Below, in pieces: positions 46,527 through 57,772 of a stretch of DNA of 64,000 bases. Every line of letters begins with the position of its first letter. The first letter of the stretch is position 1. This DNA comes from Hyalella azteca (Eukaryota; Arthropoda; Malacostraca; Amphipoda; Hyalellidae). Where the stretch lies: assembly GCF_000764305.2 (NCBI RefSeq), contig NW_025938220.1, forward strand, positions 1 through 64,000, given 5' to 3'. The notes below the pieces were generated by a model. That model was not told the origin of the DNA and did no database searches. It saw only the letters and a program-made list of their open reading frames with translations. The position numbers and the translations under genes were made by a program.

Positions 46527-47553
46527 GACAAAAGGCAGCTTCTGTTGTCTCGGCTGAGCGAATGACATCAGAGACAGCTTTTGTTGTCTTGGCAGAACGA
46601 GCGACATCAGAGACAGCTTTCGTTGTCTCGGCAGAGCGAGGGACATCAGAGACAGCTTTTGTTGTCTCGGCTGAGCGAGGGACATCAGAGACAGCTTTCG
46701 TTATCTCGGCTGAGTGTAGGACATCATAGACAGCTTTTGTAGTCTCGGCTGAGCGAGGGACAGCAGAGAAAGATTTTGTAGTCTCGGCTGAGCGAGTGAC
46801 AGCAGAGACAGCTTTTGTTGTCTTGGCAGAACGAGTGACATCAGAGACAGCTTTTGTTGTCTCGGCTGAGCGAGGGACATCAGAGACAGCTTTTGTTGTC
46901 TCGGCTGAGCGAGGGACATCAGAAACAGCTTTCGTTATCTCGGCTGAGCGAGCGACATCAGAGACAGCTTTCGTTATCTCGGCTGAGTGTAGGACATCAG
47001 AGACAGCTTTTGTAGTCTCGGCTGAGCGAGGGACAGCAGAGACAGCTTTTGCAGTCTCGGCTGAGCGAGGGACAGCAGAGAAAGATTTTGTAGTCTCGAC
47101 TGAGCGAGGGACAGCAGAGACAGCTTTTGTTGTCTCGGCTGAGCGAGGGACAGCAGAGACAGCTTTTGTTGTCTTGGCTGAGCGAGGGACAGCAGAGACA
47201 GCTTTTGTTGTCTTGGCTGAGCGAGGGACAGCAGAGACAGCTTTTGTTATCTCAGCTGAGCGAGGGAGAGCAGAGACAGCTTTTGTTGTCTTGGCAGAGC
47301 GAGTGACAGGAGAGACAGCTTTTGTTGTCTTGGCAGAGCGAGTGACAGCAGAGACAGCTTTTGTTGTCTTGGCAGAGCGAGTGACAGCAGAGACAGCTTT
47401 TGTTATCTCGGCTGAGCCAGCATTATCATGCATATATACTCTGAATTCATTATCATGCCGAACTACTCCCATTGCATTTTTATGCGTAAAACCAAATGCC
47501 AACCTCATATACAAATACCAGCCAATTTTTTCTTCTATCTTCCTAAAACTCAT
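46522..47553 (-). CDS. candidate 343-residue tandem-repeat protein
   Basis: The frame begins at an ATG outside the array, with a 46-residue unique N-terminus (MSFRKIEEKIGWYLYMRLAF, continuing GFTHKNAMGVVRHDNEFRVY). It reads about 23 copies of a 13-residue unit (SAETTKAVSAVPR and variants) and stops just beyond the array after EAAFCL. It is the only one of the overlapping frames that stays open through all copies: the plus-strand frame has a TAG at 46727 and the other minus frames are shorter. Most differences between copies change the amino acid, so purifying selection is not evident. No signal peptide, membrane helix or known domain is seen. It may be a repeat protein or simply an open minisatellite. 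Confidence 0.3.
   Translation of the reverse strand: MSFRKIEEKIGWYLYMRLAFGFTHKNAMGVVRHDNEFRVYMHDNAGSAEITKAVSAVTRSAKTTKAVSAVTRSAKTTKAVSPVTRSAKTTKAVSALPRSAEITKAVSAVPRSAKTTKAVSAVPRSAKTTKAVSAVPRSAETTKAVSAVPRSVETTKSFSAVPRSAETAKAVSAVPRSAETTKAVSDVLHSAEITKAVSDVARSAEITKAVSDVPRSAETTKAVSDVPRSAETTKAVSDVTRSAKTTKAVSAVTRSAETTKSFSAVPRSAETTKAVYDVLHSAEITKAVSDVPRSAETTKAVSDVPRSAETTKAVSDVARSAKTTKAVSDVIRSAETTEAAFCL
46527..47420. repeat. 39-bp minisatellite (13-codon period)
   Basis: About 23 copies of gagcgagggacatcagagac plus agcttttgttgtctcggct. Variants cluster (catcag/cagcag, tctcgg/tcttgg), showing local homogenisation. The period is a multiple of three, so reading frames are kept along the array. Confidence 0.95.
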
Positions 47554-48189
47554 GCCAAAACCCCATTTCTTTCAATCTCCTGGACTCAGTTTGTTGTAAA
47601 CGTTTATGTAATTTTGAATTACTCGATGCATTATTGACGCATTTCGTAAACATTGCATAACTACCAAATGCAAAATAATCCTCGCGTTTCCAAGTCTTCA
47701 GGAACGAACAGCATTACCGACCTTTAATGTATTCACATCTTCTGGATTGAATCTTTAAACTGTGAAGACTGTAATTGCCGCCTAACTAGCATGTCTTCGG
47801 CGTCTCAAAACACACACGAACGGGAAGAAGATGGGAGCAGCAGCAGCATTTTCATCCTACGTCTTGTCTGCCTCGTAACTTACTCAGCAAATGAGGCCAC
47901 AACGTCCGACAGGAGCCTCGTTCTTCTGCACAAAAGCGGAGCATTTCATGGCTGCTGCACGCCTTGTTATTCACAAGCCTCGTTACGAACGATGCAGCTT
48001 CATGTGCAATTACAAGAGCTTTACCCAACTGGAAATTGCGGCCGCTCCAACCTCCAACAACCGGCAAATGGGCTCTGACATAGAGTACTTATTTTGTACG
48101 GCCATCCTACATATTGTTGGAACCGACTAATTAATCACGAACGAGTGCTGCTCGCATGATACCTCTACCAGCTGTACCTAGGACATAAC
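47554..48189. other. no feature seen
   Basis: Anonymous sequence. Confidence 0.4.
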
Positions 48190-48316
48190 GCTCCCTAGCT
48201 TGAGATATTCATCAGTTATGACCAGGACCCTACGCCCTCTGGCGTGAGATATTCATCAGTTGTGTACACATCCCGAATCCCGACGCCTTCTGGCTTGAGT
48301 ATTCATCAGTTATATG
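48190..48316. repeat. ~48-bp minisatellite, left part
   Basis: About 2.7 copies of a unit with ttgagatattcatcagttat followed by gaccaggaccctacgccctc. It is continued at 48605. Confidence 0.85.
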
Positions 48317-48604
48317 CATACATGTGGAACAGCCTCCCTGATAGCATCGTTGACGCTCCGAGTATGACCGCCTTCAAGAACAGACTAGACGAAGCTATGC
48401 AGGAGCATATGTTCCGTCTTAAAATGCCTAGCAAATTACGGACCAGACAATAAGTCCAGCAGCTATCTCAATCAATCGTCAGTTATGGAATGATCGGGTT
48501 CCAAAGGCCGGATCCCTTGTAAATCAAGTCACGAAAATTTCAAGAGTCGGCAACAGGCCATGGGTCTATTTCTTCAGTGCCGACACTTCTATTCTATTCT
48601 ATTC
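48317..48604 (+). mobile_element. CR1-like LINE (family A) 3' end inserted in a minisatellite
   Basis: The first codons read MWNSLPDSIVDAPSMTAFKN then RLDEAMQEHMFRLKMPSKLR, the typical extreme C-terminus of CR1-type RT proteins (W-N-S-L-P, F-K-x-x-L-D). The 3' UTR has gagtcggcaacagg (equivalent to gaatcggcgacagg at 9318) and the element ends in ttctattctattctatt. The ~48-bp minisatellite resumes directly afterwards, and tatg occurs at both junctions (48313-48316 and 48605-48608) as a short possible target duplication. It is 5'-truncated to about 288 bp. Confidence 0.85.
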
Positions 48605-48682
48605 TATGTCCAGGACCCGACACCATCTGGCTTGAGATATTCATCAGTTATATCCAGTCCAGGACCCAAAGCCCTCTAGCAA
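48605..48682. repeat. ~48-bp minisatellite, right part
   Basis: Continuation of the array at 48190-48316 (gtccaggacccgacaccatc, ttgagatattcatcagttat, ccaggacccaaagccctcta). Confidence 0.85.
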
Positions 48683-49540
48683 CTCACTTAAAGCATTCAT
48701 GGCTCCCACCAGAAAGCGGCTTTAATCTCATGATCTCAGGTTTAGTGGGAACTGAACGCCGTATATACGAGCCCAAGAGACGCGTCAGGCAGTCGTCAAT
48801 TTACATACGTAGGTTGTCCTGCAAGGCGCTCCTATAATATATACGCCCATCCAGCGCAGGCCTTACCAAACATAACCCTGTGACTATTGACCGCAACTTT
48901 CATTACCAAGGATTTAGGGACGGATAGTATTGACAACAGTTAGTGTATCCGTAGACATAGGGGTTGAAAAGTGTCCGTAACTTGATGTAGACATGTCTGG
49001 CAGACCGGTAAGACTCGTAAGTGATGAAACTGGGAGGATGGTGAGACTGGTGAGACTGGGAGGCCTTTGAGACTGTCGGAACTGTGAGCAAAGAATGTCG
49101 TGCGAGACTGGTGAGATTGGCGCGAGACTTGCTGGTCCATATGGTGTCTATGGGCACGGCAGCAGGTCACGTCAAACATCAGTTTATAGGCGGCCAGCGG
49201 TCGGCCATACCCCCGCCGCCTCTAATGTATGATAGAGCCAGCGAGTTATGGGCCGGCGTCGGCGGCGCTTAAATTGAAAAAGTTAGTCGATAAAAACAGG
49301 AGCTTTTGGCCCGGGACGCTGAGCGAGGCGTTAGCGTGGCACCGCTCAGCGAGCCGCTGCTTCTGTTCTCGGGACGACAGCAACAGGGACACGCGATAAC
49401 AGGGGCGCTATGAATTCTTGAAATCGAGCGTCTCACTCATTTAGTCTAAGAAAGCCTAGACGAATAAACGTTCACATCCCATTAGCCAACGAATGGAAAT
49501 CTTAATCCATGCTGAACGGCTGAATGATCGTTTTCAGCAT
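48683..49540. other. no gene seen
   Basis: Short gagactggtgagactggg repeats near 49040. A GC-rich patch at 49180-49270 has open frames on both strands but no recognisable protein. Confidence 0.35.
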
Positions 49541-49605
49541 GTTTCTTCTTCCTCTGTCTGGCCACTCTATGCCACTTTTTCACCCTCTTTCCTCGCGGCA
49601 CCGCA
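49541..49605 (+). repeat. dispersed repeat D, copy 4 (diverged)
   Basis: cttcctctgtctggccactc and cctctttcctcgcggcaccg align loosely with the copies at 41.0 and 43.5 kb. Confidence 0.4.
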
Positions 49606-50473
49606 AGAACAACAAAGTTCACTGAGGTCTAAAAGAGGCCACAAGCAATAAGCGGTTGGTGCGAAACACTGAGCGCATCGCAGCAATAAAACTCCACATG
49701 AAATGGCACTGCAGAGAGGCTGAGGGCAGCTCCGGGGCACAAGAGAAGGTGGCCACGACATTGGGTCAGTTGTGCAGTGAATATTTGAGCATATATTTAT
49801 CAACCAATTCTTTTGCAAAGGATCAGGAGCGGTTGGTGCTTCCGAGGACTCGAACAAGGAGAGTGCATGCAAATGGTCGAATGGGTTAGGGTGTTCAATG
49901 TTTCTAAACAAATATTTTAATTATATCATAAGTTATTCGAATGACCATCTTCCGCTGACGGCTACGAGCACTATTCAATTAATCTACCAAAATTCTTCCA
50001 GTTGTGAAATGATGTTGGTGCATCCGCAGCTAACTGTATACCGTATACGTTATTTAGGTAGATCCTCGCTTTAGGCCCTGGCCTGTACTGGATCAACGTC
50101 TTTTTTGACTTAACTCTATGGTTATTAGAACTCGCTTATATCTATCTAGAACCAAAATCAATTTACGATCATTTAAGCCACTCACTCAGCCTCATACCCA
50201 CGCCATATACATACATATTCCTTTAGCTCAACACCCGAACAACTCCGGGCACAGACAGCGACAGCGATAACCTTTAAACATGGGAACAGGATTTATATAA
50301 AAGTGAAGCCGAACACATTCCTCCTACTTGATGAGTATGTTCGTCTCCTTTGGTCATGTATAAATTTTTTAACTGGTGAAATCCTCTCGTGATGGGCAAA
50401 CATGTTTTGGACGAGTGCTTCTTACCTTTGTGATGAGTGAAGCCTTGTCGTGACTTGTGATGGGTTGTGACTG
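49606..50473. other. no feature seen
   Basis: Anonymous sequence. Confidence 0.4.
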
Positions 50474-50690
50474 CAATGGCTGCACCTGCTGCTTCCTGCG
50501 TGCACTCCTGCTCTGCTGCAATGGCTGCACCTGCTGCTTCCTGCGTGCACTCCTGCTCTGCTGCAATGGCTGCACCTGCTGCTTCCTGCGTGCACTCCTG
50601 CACTGCTGCAATGGCTGCACCTGCTGCTTCCTGCGTGCACTCCTGCACTGCTGCAATGGCTGCACCTGCTGCTTCCTGCGTGCAGGAAGC
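50474..50690. repeat. 45-bp minisatellite (15-codon period)
   Basis: 4.8 copies of ctgcaatggctgcacctgct plus gcttcctgcgtgcactcctgctctg. The period is a multiple of three, so 15-residue peptides repeat without stops in several frames on both strands (AMAAPAASCVHSCSA; QECTQEAAGAAIAAE). The last copy turns back into its own complement (gcgtgcaggaagcagc). Confidence 0.95.
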
Positions 50691-52239
50691 AGCACTCTCT
50701 TAAGAGTATATCATTTTAAGCAAATTTATATCGAATTTCTATCAAATTAATATCTAATATATTGCAAATCTGTAGCAAAGTTTGTCAAGTTTATTTCAAA
50801 TATATATTAAATTTATTTTAATATAATCTATATCAAATTTATTTCAAAGTTGTTAAATATTTGAAATGTTAAATACATTTTGAATTACAGTATATACATA
50901 TTTTAAATTATGTCAAAGTTTCATCAAAATATACATTAAACATCAATAATTCAATTTTGCCAGAAATTGGGTCGTGCAATTCACGATGGCAGTTGGTTAT
51001 ACTGTTTCGGAATGTGCCATCCTAATTTAAGTCTTTGATCTTCTTTCAACACGCAGTGAAACCTTTAGCTATTCTTGCTGTCTTCTTCCGTCCAACTTCC
51101 AACTCCTCAAACTGATTTCCTCTAAATTTCTCCAATTAAACTCTTCATTCACTCCATATTCATAAAGTCTTAACACTGGGCATTAACAACCTCAGGTCAG
51201 TTGGAAGTTTTTAAACTAATTGGATTTTTATTGCTGAAATTGCTGCTTATTATTTTTACTGTCAAATCCTGTAAGAACCTGACCGAGATTATACCTGGCG
51301 TCACGGCTACGTCGTGGCGCTAAGGAGACCACACCTACAGCCCTTACTTAGCCGCATCCGGAATAAGCCAACCTTATCAAAACCTAATTTTACTTCACCG
51401 CTACTGCTGCCATATGATTAAATAAGTAAATTAAAACCTTGCCGTTGCTACTTCCAGCCAATTTTACTTGTTCACAATTTGTTAATTATATGAACATTTA
51501 AATCCAAACTCGACTGTGTAAATCGTCCTGCCCCTTGTGCTCCGCCAGCCTAGTATAAAAATTGCGTGATGTCATACCGACATACGCAGATGCGAACTGT
51601 GCACAACTATATTGATAATCCAGGGACGATCGCATGAAAACGGTGAAAGTATGAACATGAAAAGTAGGTAACTGATTTTGAAATTATTCACCAGCACTAT
51701 ATGAAGATTTACATTCGGGCGTTTTTAGAGGACAAAACTTTCAACTCCCAATCCATCGTCTTGGAAGTGGAACCTAAGTTAGGAAACGAACAATAAACAT
51801 AATTCTTATTATCATGTTCGGAAACAACCTCAGAATATTGCCTAGACACAAATTTCTAAATTTAAGTATACACCAGTTGCGAGGACAATCCATTTATTGA
51901 AAACATACTTCGTAAAAATTCAAATTTTGAGTGTATAGCATGGATTGTAGAGCAAATACGAAAGCCGCAGTTTACTAATGTTTGAATTCAATGTAGTTTG
52001 AAACAAAAAGAACAAAAAACTTCGTCAAAAAAAATCGTCAAATTCGTCTACTAACTAACTAACTAACTTTGAATAGTAAGTTCACTGGTGTCAACTTCAC
52101 TAGCGCTTGTTTATCCTAACAACATTTGCGTTGCTGGCTGATGGCCTCCCTATGGCCACCCATAAGACGCCGATAATTCTGATGCAATTTTAGGCAGGCA
52201 GGCAAGAAGTCTCGCCGTTGGGGTTAGTGGGGCGATCGA
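50691..52239. other. no feature seen
   Basis: AT-rich; loosely repetitive atatttcaaatttattt words at 50710-50960. Confidence 0.4.
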
Positions 52240-52440
52240 TGCCCTGAAGGGGGAAGATGGCCAGGTGATGGGCACCCTTGGGGAGCTGAGGTACGGGGAA
52301 GGTGATAGGAGCCCCTAGGGCACTGAGGTAGGGGAGGTGATGGGCGTTGACTGGGGAGGTGATGTAGGCTGAAGGGGAACTGATCTACGGGGCGAGGTAA
52401 TGGGCGCTGCTTGGGATGGTGATGGGTGCAGTCTACCCAA
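52240..52440. repeat. degenerate G-rich ggtgatgggc repeat
   Basis: Irregular recurrences of ggggaggtgatgggcg with variable spacing. Confidence 0.6.
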
Positions 52441-53734
52441 GAAATCCCCAAAACTGGGGTCCGGACGAGGCTCCTAGGTGAGATTAGTCACTTCCAGGTA
52501 AGACGAGGCGAGGCTTCTACGTGAGTGAGGCTTCCTTGCTCAGCTCTTTTCCCAGCCACCTCCCCAGTTCCATTCCCACCTCCTCCCAAACCCCTTTTCT
52601 TGTCTTATACCCGGTTCCTTTACCCATCCCGGATTCATTGACCTAAAAGCCGTCCGCGCGCCCGGACCCGAACTCCGTCATCTATTTATTCGTCATCGGT
52701 TTTTACCCGCACGCGCTGTTTTTCAGCTGCCGGTGATGGAGTGAAAACTTTTACTGCCAGCAAATTGCCTTTCGTCCTGCGCATGCAAATAAAGTGGAGC
52801 CATTGAAAAATACGACATTGAGTCCCGAAGAAAGTTGCGGCCTTTTTGCCTCGCAAGAGTTTGGATAAAAAGGGCACCGGTAAATAAGAACGTCGAATAG
52901 AACCTTAACTTTAGGCTGGTCGAGAGGTCCTGCTCGAGTTAAGAACATCAGGAGAAGATTTTGTTGGCCAAGTGTTCCGTGTATCGTATATTAATGGTTC
53001 TACACTGAACACCATGCAGTGTGGCCAGTGTCGCGTGACTGTTGCGTGATATATAAGCGCTACACAGCAGAAACAGAGAATAAGATAAACGGAAATGTAA
53101 TTTATATTCATTCATAAAAACACAACAGCATGACACAACAACACGACACAACAGCACGACGCAACACGCAGCACATCAGCACCTCGCAGCTACTCGCACA
53201 TTAGTCGCTATTTTCACTACGCCGCTCCTGCCCGATTTCTAAGCAGCTGCCAATTATTAAATGAATTGAACGCAGTTATTTTAATAACCGATTTATGAAC
53301 TTGACGATCACAGAGTTCCATTCCTTTTGTCCCAGATTGGATGAAAAATGGAGCAAGGCATTACCTTGATTCCACAAATGATGACGATATACTTAATTGC
53401 GTTGATCAATTTCCGTAGACTAAACATTGAAATTACGTGATTAGAAAATTCGTACACAATTTCGAAGAAAGTCTTTTAATAGTATGGAAACTACATTGAT
53501 TATTGTGTAGATAGATGGAAGTAAGATACATATCGTGCGCTAGCTGTACAACATAATTATGTTCGGTGTCTTCGTGCAAAACAGCAGCTCAACATTAACT
53601 TGCAATCGTCGATAACGAACCATTTATAGTTGCCGAGTTACCAGTACTTATTGATGATGTCCGTGCACATTACAATTCGTTAAGCTAGTGAGCACAAAAC
53701 TGTGAAGTCATTCGAAGTTTACAATTCAATGCAT
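52441..53734. other. no feature seen
   Basis: Anonymous; acaacacgacacaacagcac-type simple words at 53120-53170. Confidence 0.4.
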
Positions 53735-54165
53735 CATTCAATTTGTCCTCTTCGGCATCCGTCAGTCTCGGGAGACGATGGAGTAGCTATCGACTAGGCC
53801 TGCATCACAGAAAAAAACAGACCGACCCTGGAGTGACAATCCGATCCACACCACCACAAGTAAAGGGGCCGCTGTTGCAATTGCGTCGTCCGCTGTTTTC
53901 GTCTGAACCTCATTTGAGAGTCGCTAACGCGGCGCTCGGCCTCAGCGCAGGACACGGCCTGCCAACAACAAGTCTCCAGCCTTTGTGGTCAGCAGCTTTG
54001 GTCTCCCACAGTGTACGGTCGAGACGGCACTGTTTCAAGTCCCTCATATAAACGTCCCTGCAGCGTAGTTTCAGGTGTCCCGTTATCTTACACGAGCTCG
54101 CCGTGAAGGAGGTCCTTGGGGATGCGGCCCACGACCATCCTCCTGGCATGTCCTAGTCTCCTGAG
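53735..54165 (-). pseudogene. LINE (family C) C-terminal fragment and 3' end
   Basis: On the minus strand the frames read LRRLGHARRMVVGRIPKDLL, then after a frameshift GHLKLRCRDVYMRDLKQCRL, TLWETKAADHKGWR, and near the end GSDCHSRVGL. This order matches the C-terminus of the widespread endonuclease-reverse transcriptase LINEs: LGHVxRMxxxRIPKDLL, GRPxLRxKDVCKRDLK, WExxAxDRxxWR, C-x-x-D-C-x-S-R-x-G-L. It ends with tctcccgagactgacggatg, a usual 3' signature of the group. Stops and frameshifts are present; everything upstream of the C-terminus is missing. Confidence 0.8.
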
Positions 54166-54177
54166 ACTGAGAACTCA

Positions 54178-54548
54178 GAGCAGACTTATCATATTAGATC
54201 GATAAGAAAGTCAGAGCAGACTGATCATATTAGATCGATAAGAAAGTAAGAGCAGACTGATCATATTAGATCGATAAGGAAGTGAGCAGACTGATCATAT
54301 TAGATCGACAAGAAAGTCAGAGCAGACTGATCATATTAGATCGATAAGGAAGAGAGCAGACTGATCATATTAGATCGATAAGGAAGTGAGCAGACTGATC
54401 ATATTAGATCGACAAGAAAGTCAGAGCAGACTGATCATATTAGATCGATAAGGAAGAGAGCAGACTGATCATATTAGATCGATAAGGAAGAGAGCAGACT
54501 GATCATATTAGATCGATAAGGAAGAGAGCAGACTGATCATATAAGATC
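54178..54548. repeat. 33/38-bp minisatellite rich in GATC
   Basis: About eleven copies of agcagactgatcatattaga plus tcgataag and a 5- to 10-bp variable joint. Each unit carries two GATC sites (tgatca and agatcga). Confidence 0.9.
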
Positions 54549-54690
54549 GCTCTAGCGCCATAGAACTGGGGACCCTGCCATGCCACCTGATCTGCAGTAA
54601 GGCCGTTGATACTGCATGTGGTAGACTCATTCAGTTTATCATTATCAACAAAACTAACGGTCAGTGATCTTATATCTGAGTTGAGACAAA

Positions 54691-55020
54691 CATACGACCA
54701 TAGTAAGTATGAGCATGTAACCTGTACAGCCCCACCTTATCAACGTCTGTCATGTTCTTACGACCATAGTAAGTATGAGCATGTAAGCTGTGCAGCCTCA
54801 CCTTATCAACGTCCGTCATGTTCTTACGACCATAGTAAGTATGAGCATGTAACCTGTGCAGCCTCACCTTATCAACGTCCGTGCTGTTCTTACGACCATC
54901 GTAAGTATGAGCATGTAACCTGTACAGCCTCACCTTATCAACGTCCGTGCTGTTCTTACGACCATCGTAAGTATGAGCATGTAACCTGTACAGCCTCACC
55001 TTACCAACGTCCGTGGCGTT
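54691..55020. repeat. 66-bp minisatellite (22-codon period)
   Basis: Five copies of a unit starting tacgaccatagtaagtatga. Frames of over 110 codons stay open on both strands: plus, repeating YDHSKYEHVTCTASPYQRPC; minus, repeating TDVDKVRLYRLHAHTYDGRK. I see no initiation context, splice site or domain that favours either strand. Confidence 0.95.
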
Positions 55021-55325
55021 GACGTTGTACATGACGACAAGCGTTGCGCAGCTCGGGGCGTTGTTACGGCGCGGCGTTAGCGTTGCACGCAGCCTCAGCC
55101 TCGGCGATGGTTGCGTGCAGTTACTCAGAATTTATAACTAAATTGTCGTGAAATATTTATTTTAATCAACAATGTTGTTGTTTTATCATTCTTTCATTGC
55201 GAGCACCGAAAGAATGAACTGCCGATGAGTCATGCAGAATAAGGAGACGAAAGAATAACTCAAATGTATAGATAGAGCTGATGATTTGTCAAAAGCAGTA
55301 ATATATTATACCATTTGTTGATAGG

Positions 55326-55650
55326 TCAACTAATTCCAGCTGGAGAGAAGTCAACTAATACCAGTTAGAGAGAGGTTAACTAATACCAGTTGGTGAGAGA
55401 TCAACTAATACCAGTTGGAGAGAGATGAACTAATAACAGTTGAAGAGATGTCAACTAATACCAGTTGGAGAGAAGTCAACTAATACCAGTTAGAGAGAGG
55501 TCAGCTAATACCAGTTGGAGAGAGGTCAACAAATACCAGATGGAGAGAGGTCAACTAATAACAGTTGGAAAGATGTCAACTAATAACAGTTGCAGAACGG
55601 TTATCGAATATAAGTTGTTAACGAAGATCAACTAATACCAGTTGGAGAGG
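55326..55650. repeat. 25-bp minisatellite
   Basis: About 13 copies of caactaataccagttggaga plus gaggt. Confidence 0.95.
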
Positions 55651-56344
55651 TCACACTACCACTGGCACGGCGCTATTTCTGCCAAATATTATCACATGCA
55701 ACCTAAATTTTGGTACTCAGCTCTCCCGTCACAATACCGGGCCTGCACCATTACTTCGCTATTAAATCTGCCGTATATGTGTTTTAAAAAATCCAAGTAA
55801 ATATGTCCGTGACGTTATACCGCCCTTAGTGACGGCCTTCACTGCGAACTGTGGCACAACCTTCCACGACGACGTCTGTTTAGGCACTGCCTCGCTGACC
55901 AGTCTGGCATCAACCTTGACATTAAAAAACGTTCTCGACGTAAGCGGTGTTTTTATTGAGCTGCGTTTTTAAGGAAGTCACCAAACATGATTGTGTTGTG
56001 AATGAAGAGCACGATATATATCTTTCATCCACCTATCTTCTCATTTTAAATCTACATCCAATATTATTAAAGGATTTTATTTGGAATTGCGTACCATGTG
56101 TCATTAATGTTTTATGCTTAGTCTACGGAAATGGGTCACAATATTTAAGTATCTATTTAATAATCATATAAGAATTCCTAAGTTCAAACGCTGCTTTTTT
56201 TCTGGAACAGGAGGACGTGGAAATCTATGATCGTCAAGTTACTGAGATTGATAATAATAAAACTGCGGGCGTTTTGCTTCTACTTAAAAGTCAAAAGTTT
56301 AACCGCTGCAGAACCGGGCAGAGCAGCGGAGTGGATAAAGCGAC
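55651..56344. other. no feature seen
   Basis: Anonymous sequence. Confidence 0.4.
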
Positions 56345-56608
56345 TAATGTGCGTGTAGCTTCGAGATATTGTGCTGCGTGTTGTGGCGTGCTGTTGTGTT
56401 GCGTGTTGTGGCGTGCTATTGTGCTGCGTGTTGTGGCGTGCTGTTGTGCTGCGTGTTGTGGCGTGCTGTTGTGCTGCGTGTTGTGGCGACCTGTTGTGCT
56501 GCGTATTGTGTTGTGCTGTTGTGCTGCGTGTTGTGGCGTGCTGTTGTGTTGCATGTTGTGGCGTGCTGTTGTGCTGCGTGTTGTGCTGCGTGTTGTGGCT
56601 GTTGTCGC
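56345..56608. repeat. 25-bp minisatellite
   Basis: About ten copies of gtgctgcgtgttgtggcgtg plus ctgtt. Cys/Val-rich and His/Gln-rich open frames are repeat read-through. Confidence 0.95.
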
Positions 56609-56918
56609 ACTACCAACTTAATATGACCAGCAATTATGAATCAGATGAACGGATCTTTCGATCAATCGTTCAAAATAAGATTGATAGTACAATTAATAAT
56701 AAAAAAATTCAACTACTTATCTACAATAAAAACAAGAATATTAATATTTCCAGAAGAATCCTAAAACTACCTTAATTTCACAACTTCGAATTTGTTTTCA
56801 AAGTAATTTTTGTGATTCAATTTCCCAGTAGTATCCTATTAAAATAAATTTGTACTTTTGCCGACCCTAATTTATTTATGAGTAGTATATCTTTCACGTG
56901 ATTTTATACAATAGATAT

Positions 56919-56997
56919 TAGAACTTCGTGATGATGAGACGCTCGTGGCACGTGTCGTGATATGCCACGAGCGCCTTGTCACTAACGCGAAGTTCTA
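56919..56997. other. 79-bp imperfect palindrome
   Basis: Outer stem tagaacttcg / cgaagttcta and inner stem gctcgtggca / tgccacgagc, with a 12-nt loop and partly paired middle. Confidence 0.75.
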
Positions 56998-57584
56998 TTC
57001 TCTCAGAGTCAGGCTGGGTTTTGAAATCCATCCTGTGATATTCAGATTGAAGGAATTTAACTTCGATGTGAATAACCTTTAATCGCTCCTACTCCACGTA
57101 ACGTGCAACCACTGCCGTTAAGGTATGGGAAGGCTTGTTTGCAGAAGAGGACCGTCGTGCGATTTATTCTACGAAGCTTCACACTTAATGGAAAAAACTA
57201 ACATCGCCTCGTGATTTCATAAACCTTGCCAATCGTCGCTGTGTCAGATAGAAACCCATCTCGACGTAATTATAAACGAAACTTTCTATTCACAAAACGT
57301 TCATGAGAGCGATGTCAAAAATTTTTTTTTTTTTTTGCCGCTTCATTATCGGCCACTTCGTATTTTTTTGGCCACATCGTTATCAAGTAGTGTTAATTTT
57401 AAGTACTCATGCAACGCATAACTTGGACAAATTGATAGCGGACCGGATCATTGCCACATCTTTTGGCTGCTTAGTAAGCGGGGGAATTTTCCTTCACGGC
57501 TTCCGAGCGACCGACCGCCAAGACGCAGTGCCTCCTCATCTATGTAAGACCGAACCGAAGCTCTTGTTAGCAACTGCTTCTATA
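56998..57584. other. no feature seen
   Basis: Anonymous; a 14-base T run near 57321. Confidence 0.4.
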
Positions 57585-57772
57585 CTCTGATGTATTGCTG
57601 TATGTATTGCAGTATGTATTGCTGATGTATGTATGATGTATACTCTGATGTATAGCTGTATGTATTGCTGTATGTATTGCTGATGTATGTATGATGTATT
57701 GCTGTATGTATTGTTGATGTATGTATGATGTATTGTTGTAAGATGATGCATACTCTGATGTATTGCTGATGT
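57585..57772. repeat. degenerate tgtat/gatgtat repeat
   Basis: Words tgatgtattgctgtatgtat recur with irregular order. Confidence 0.85.
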
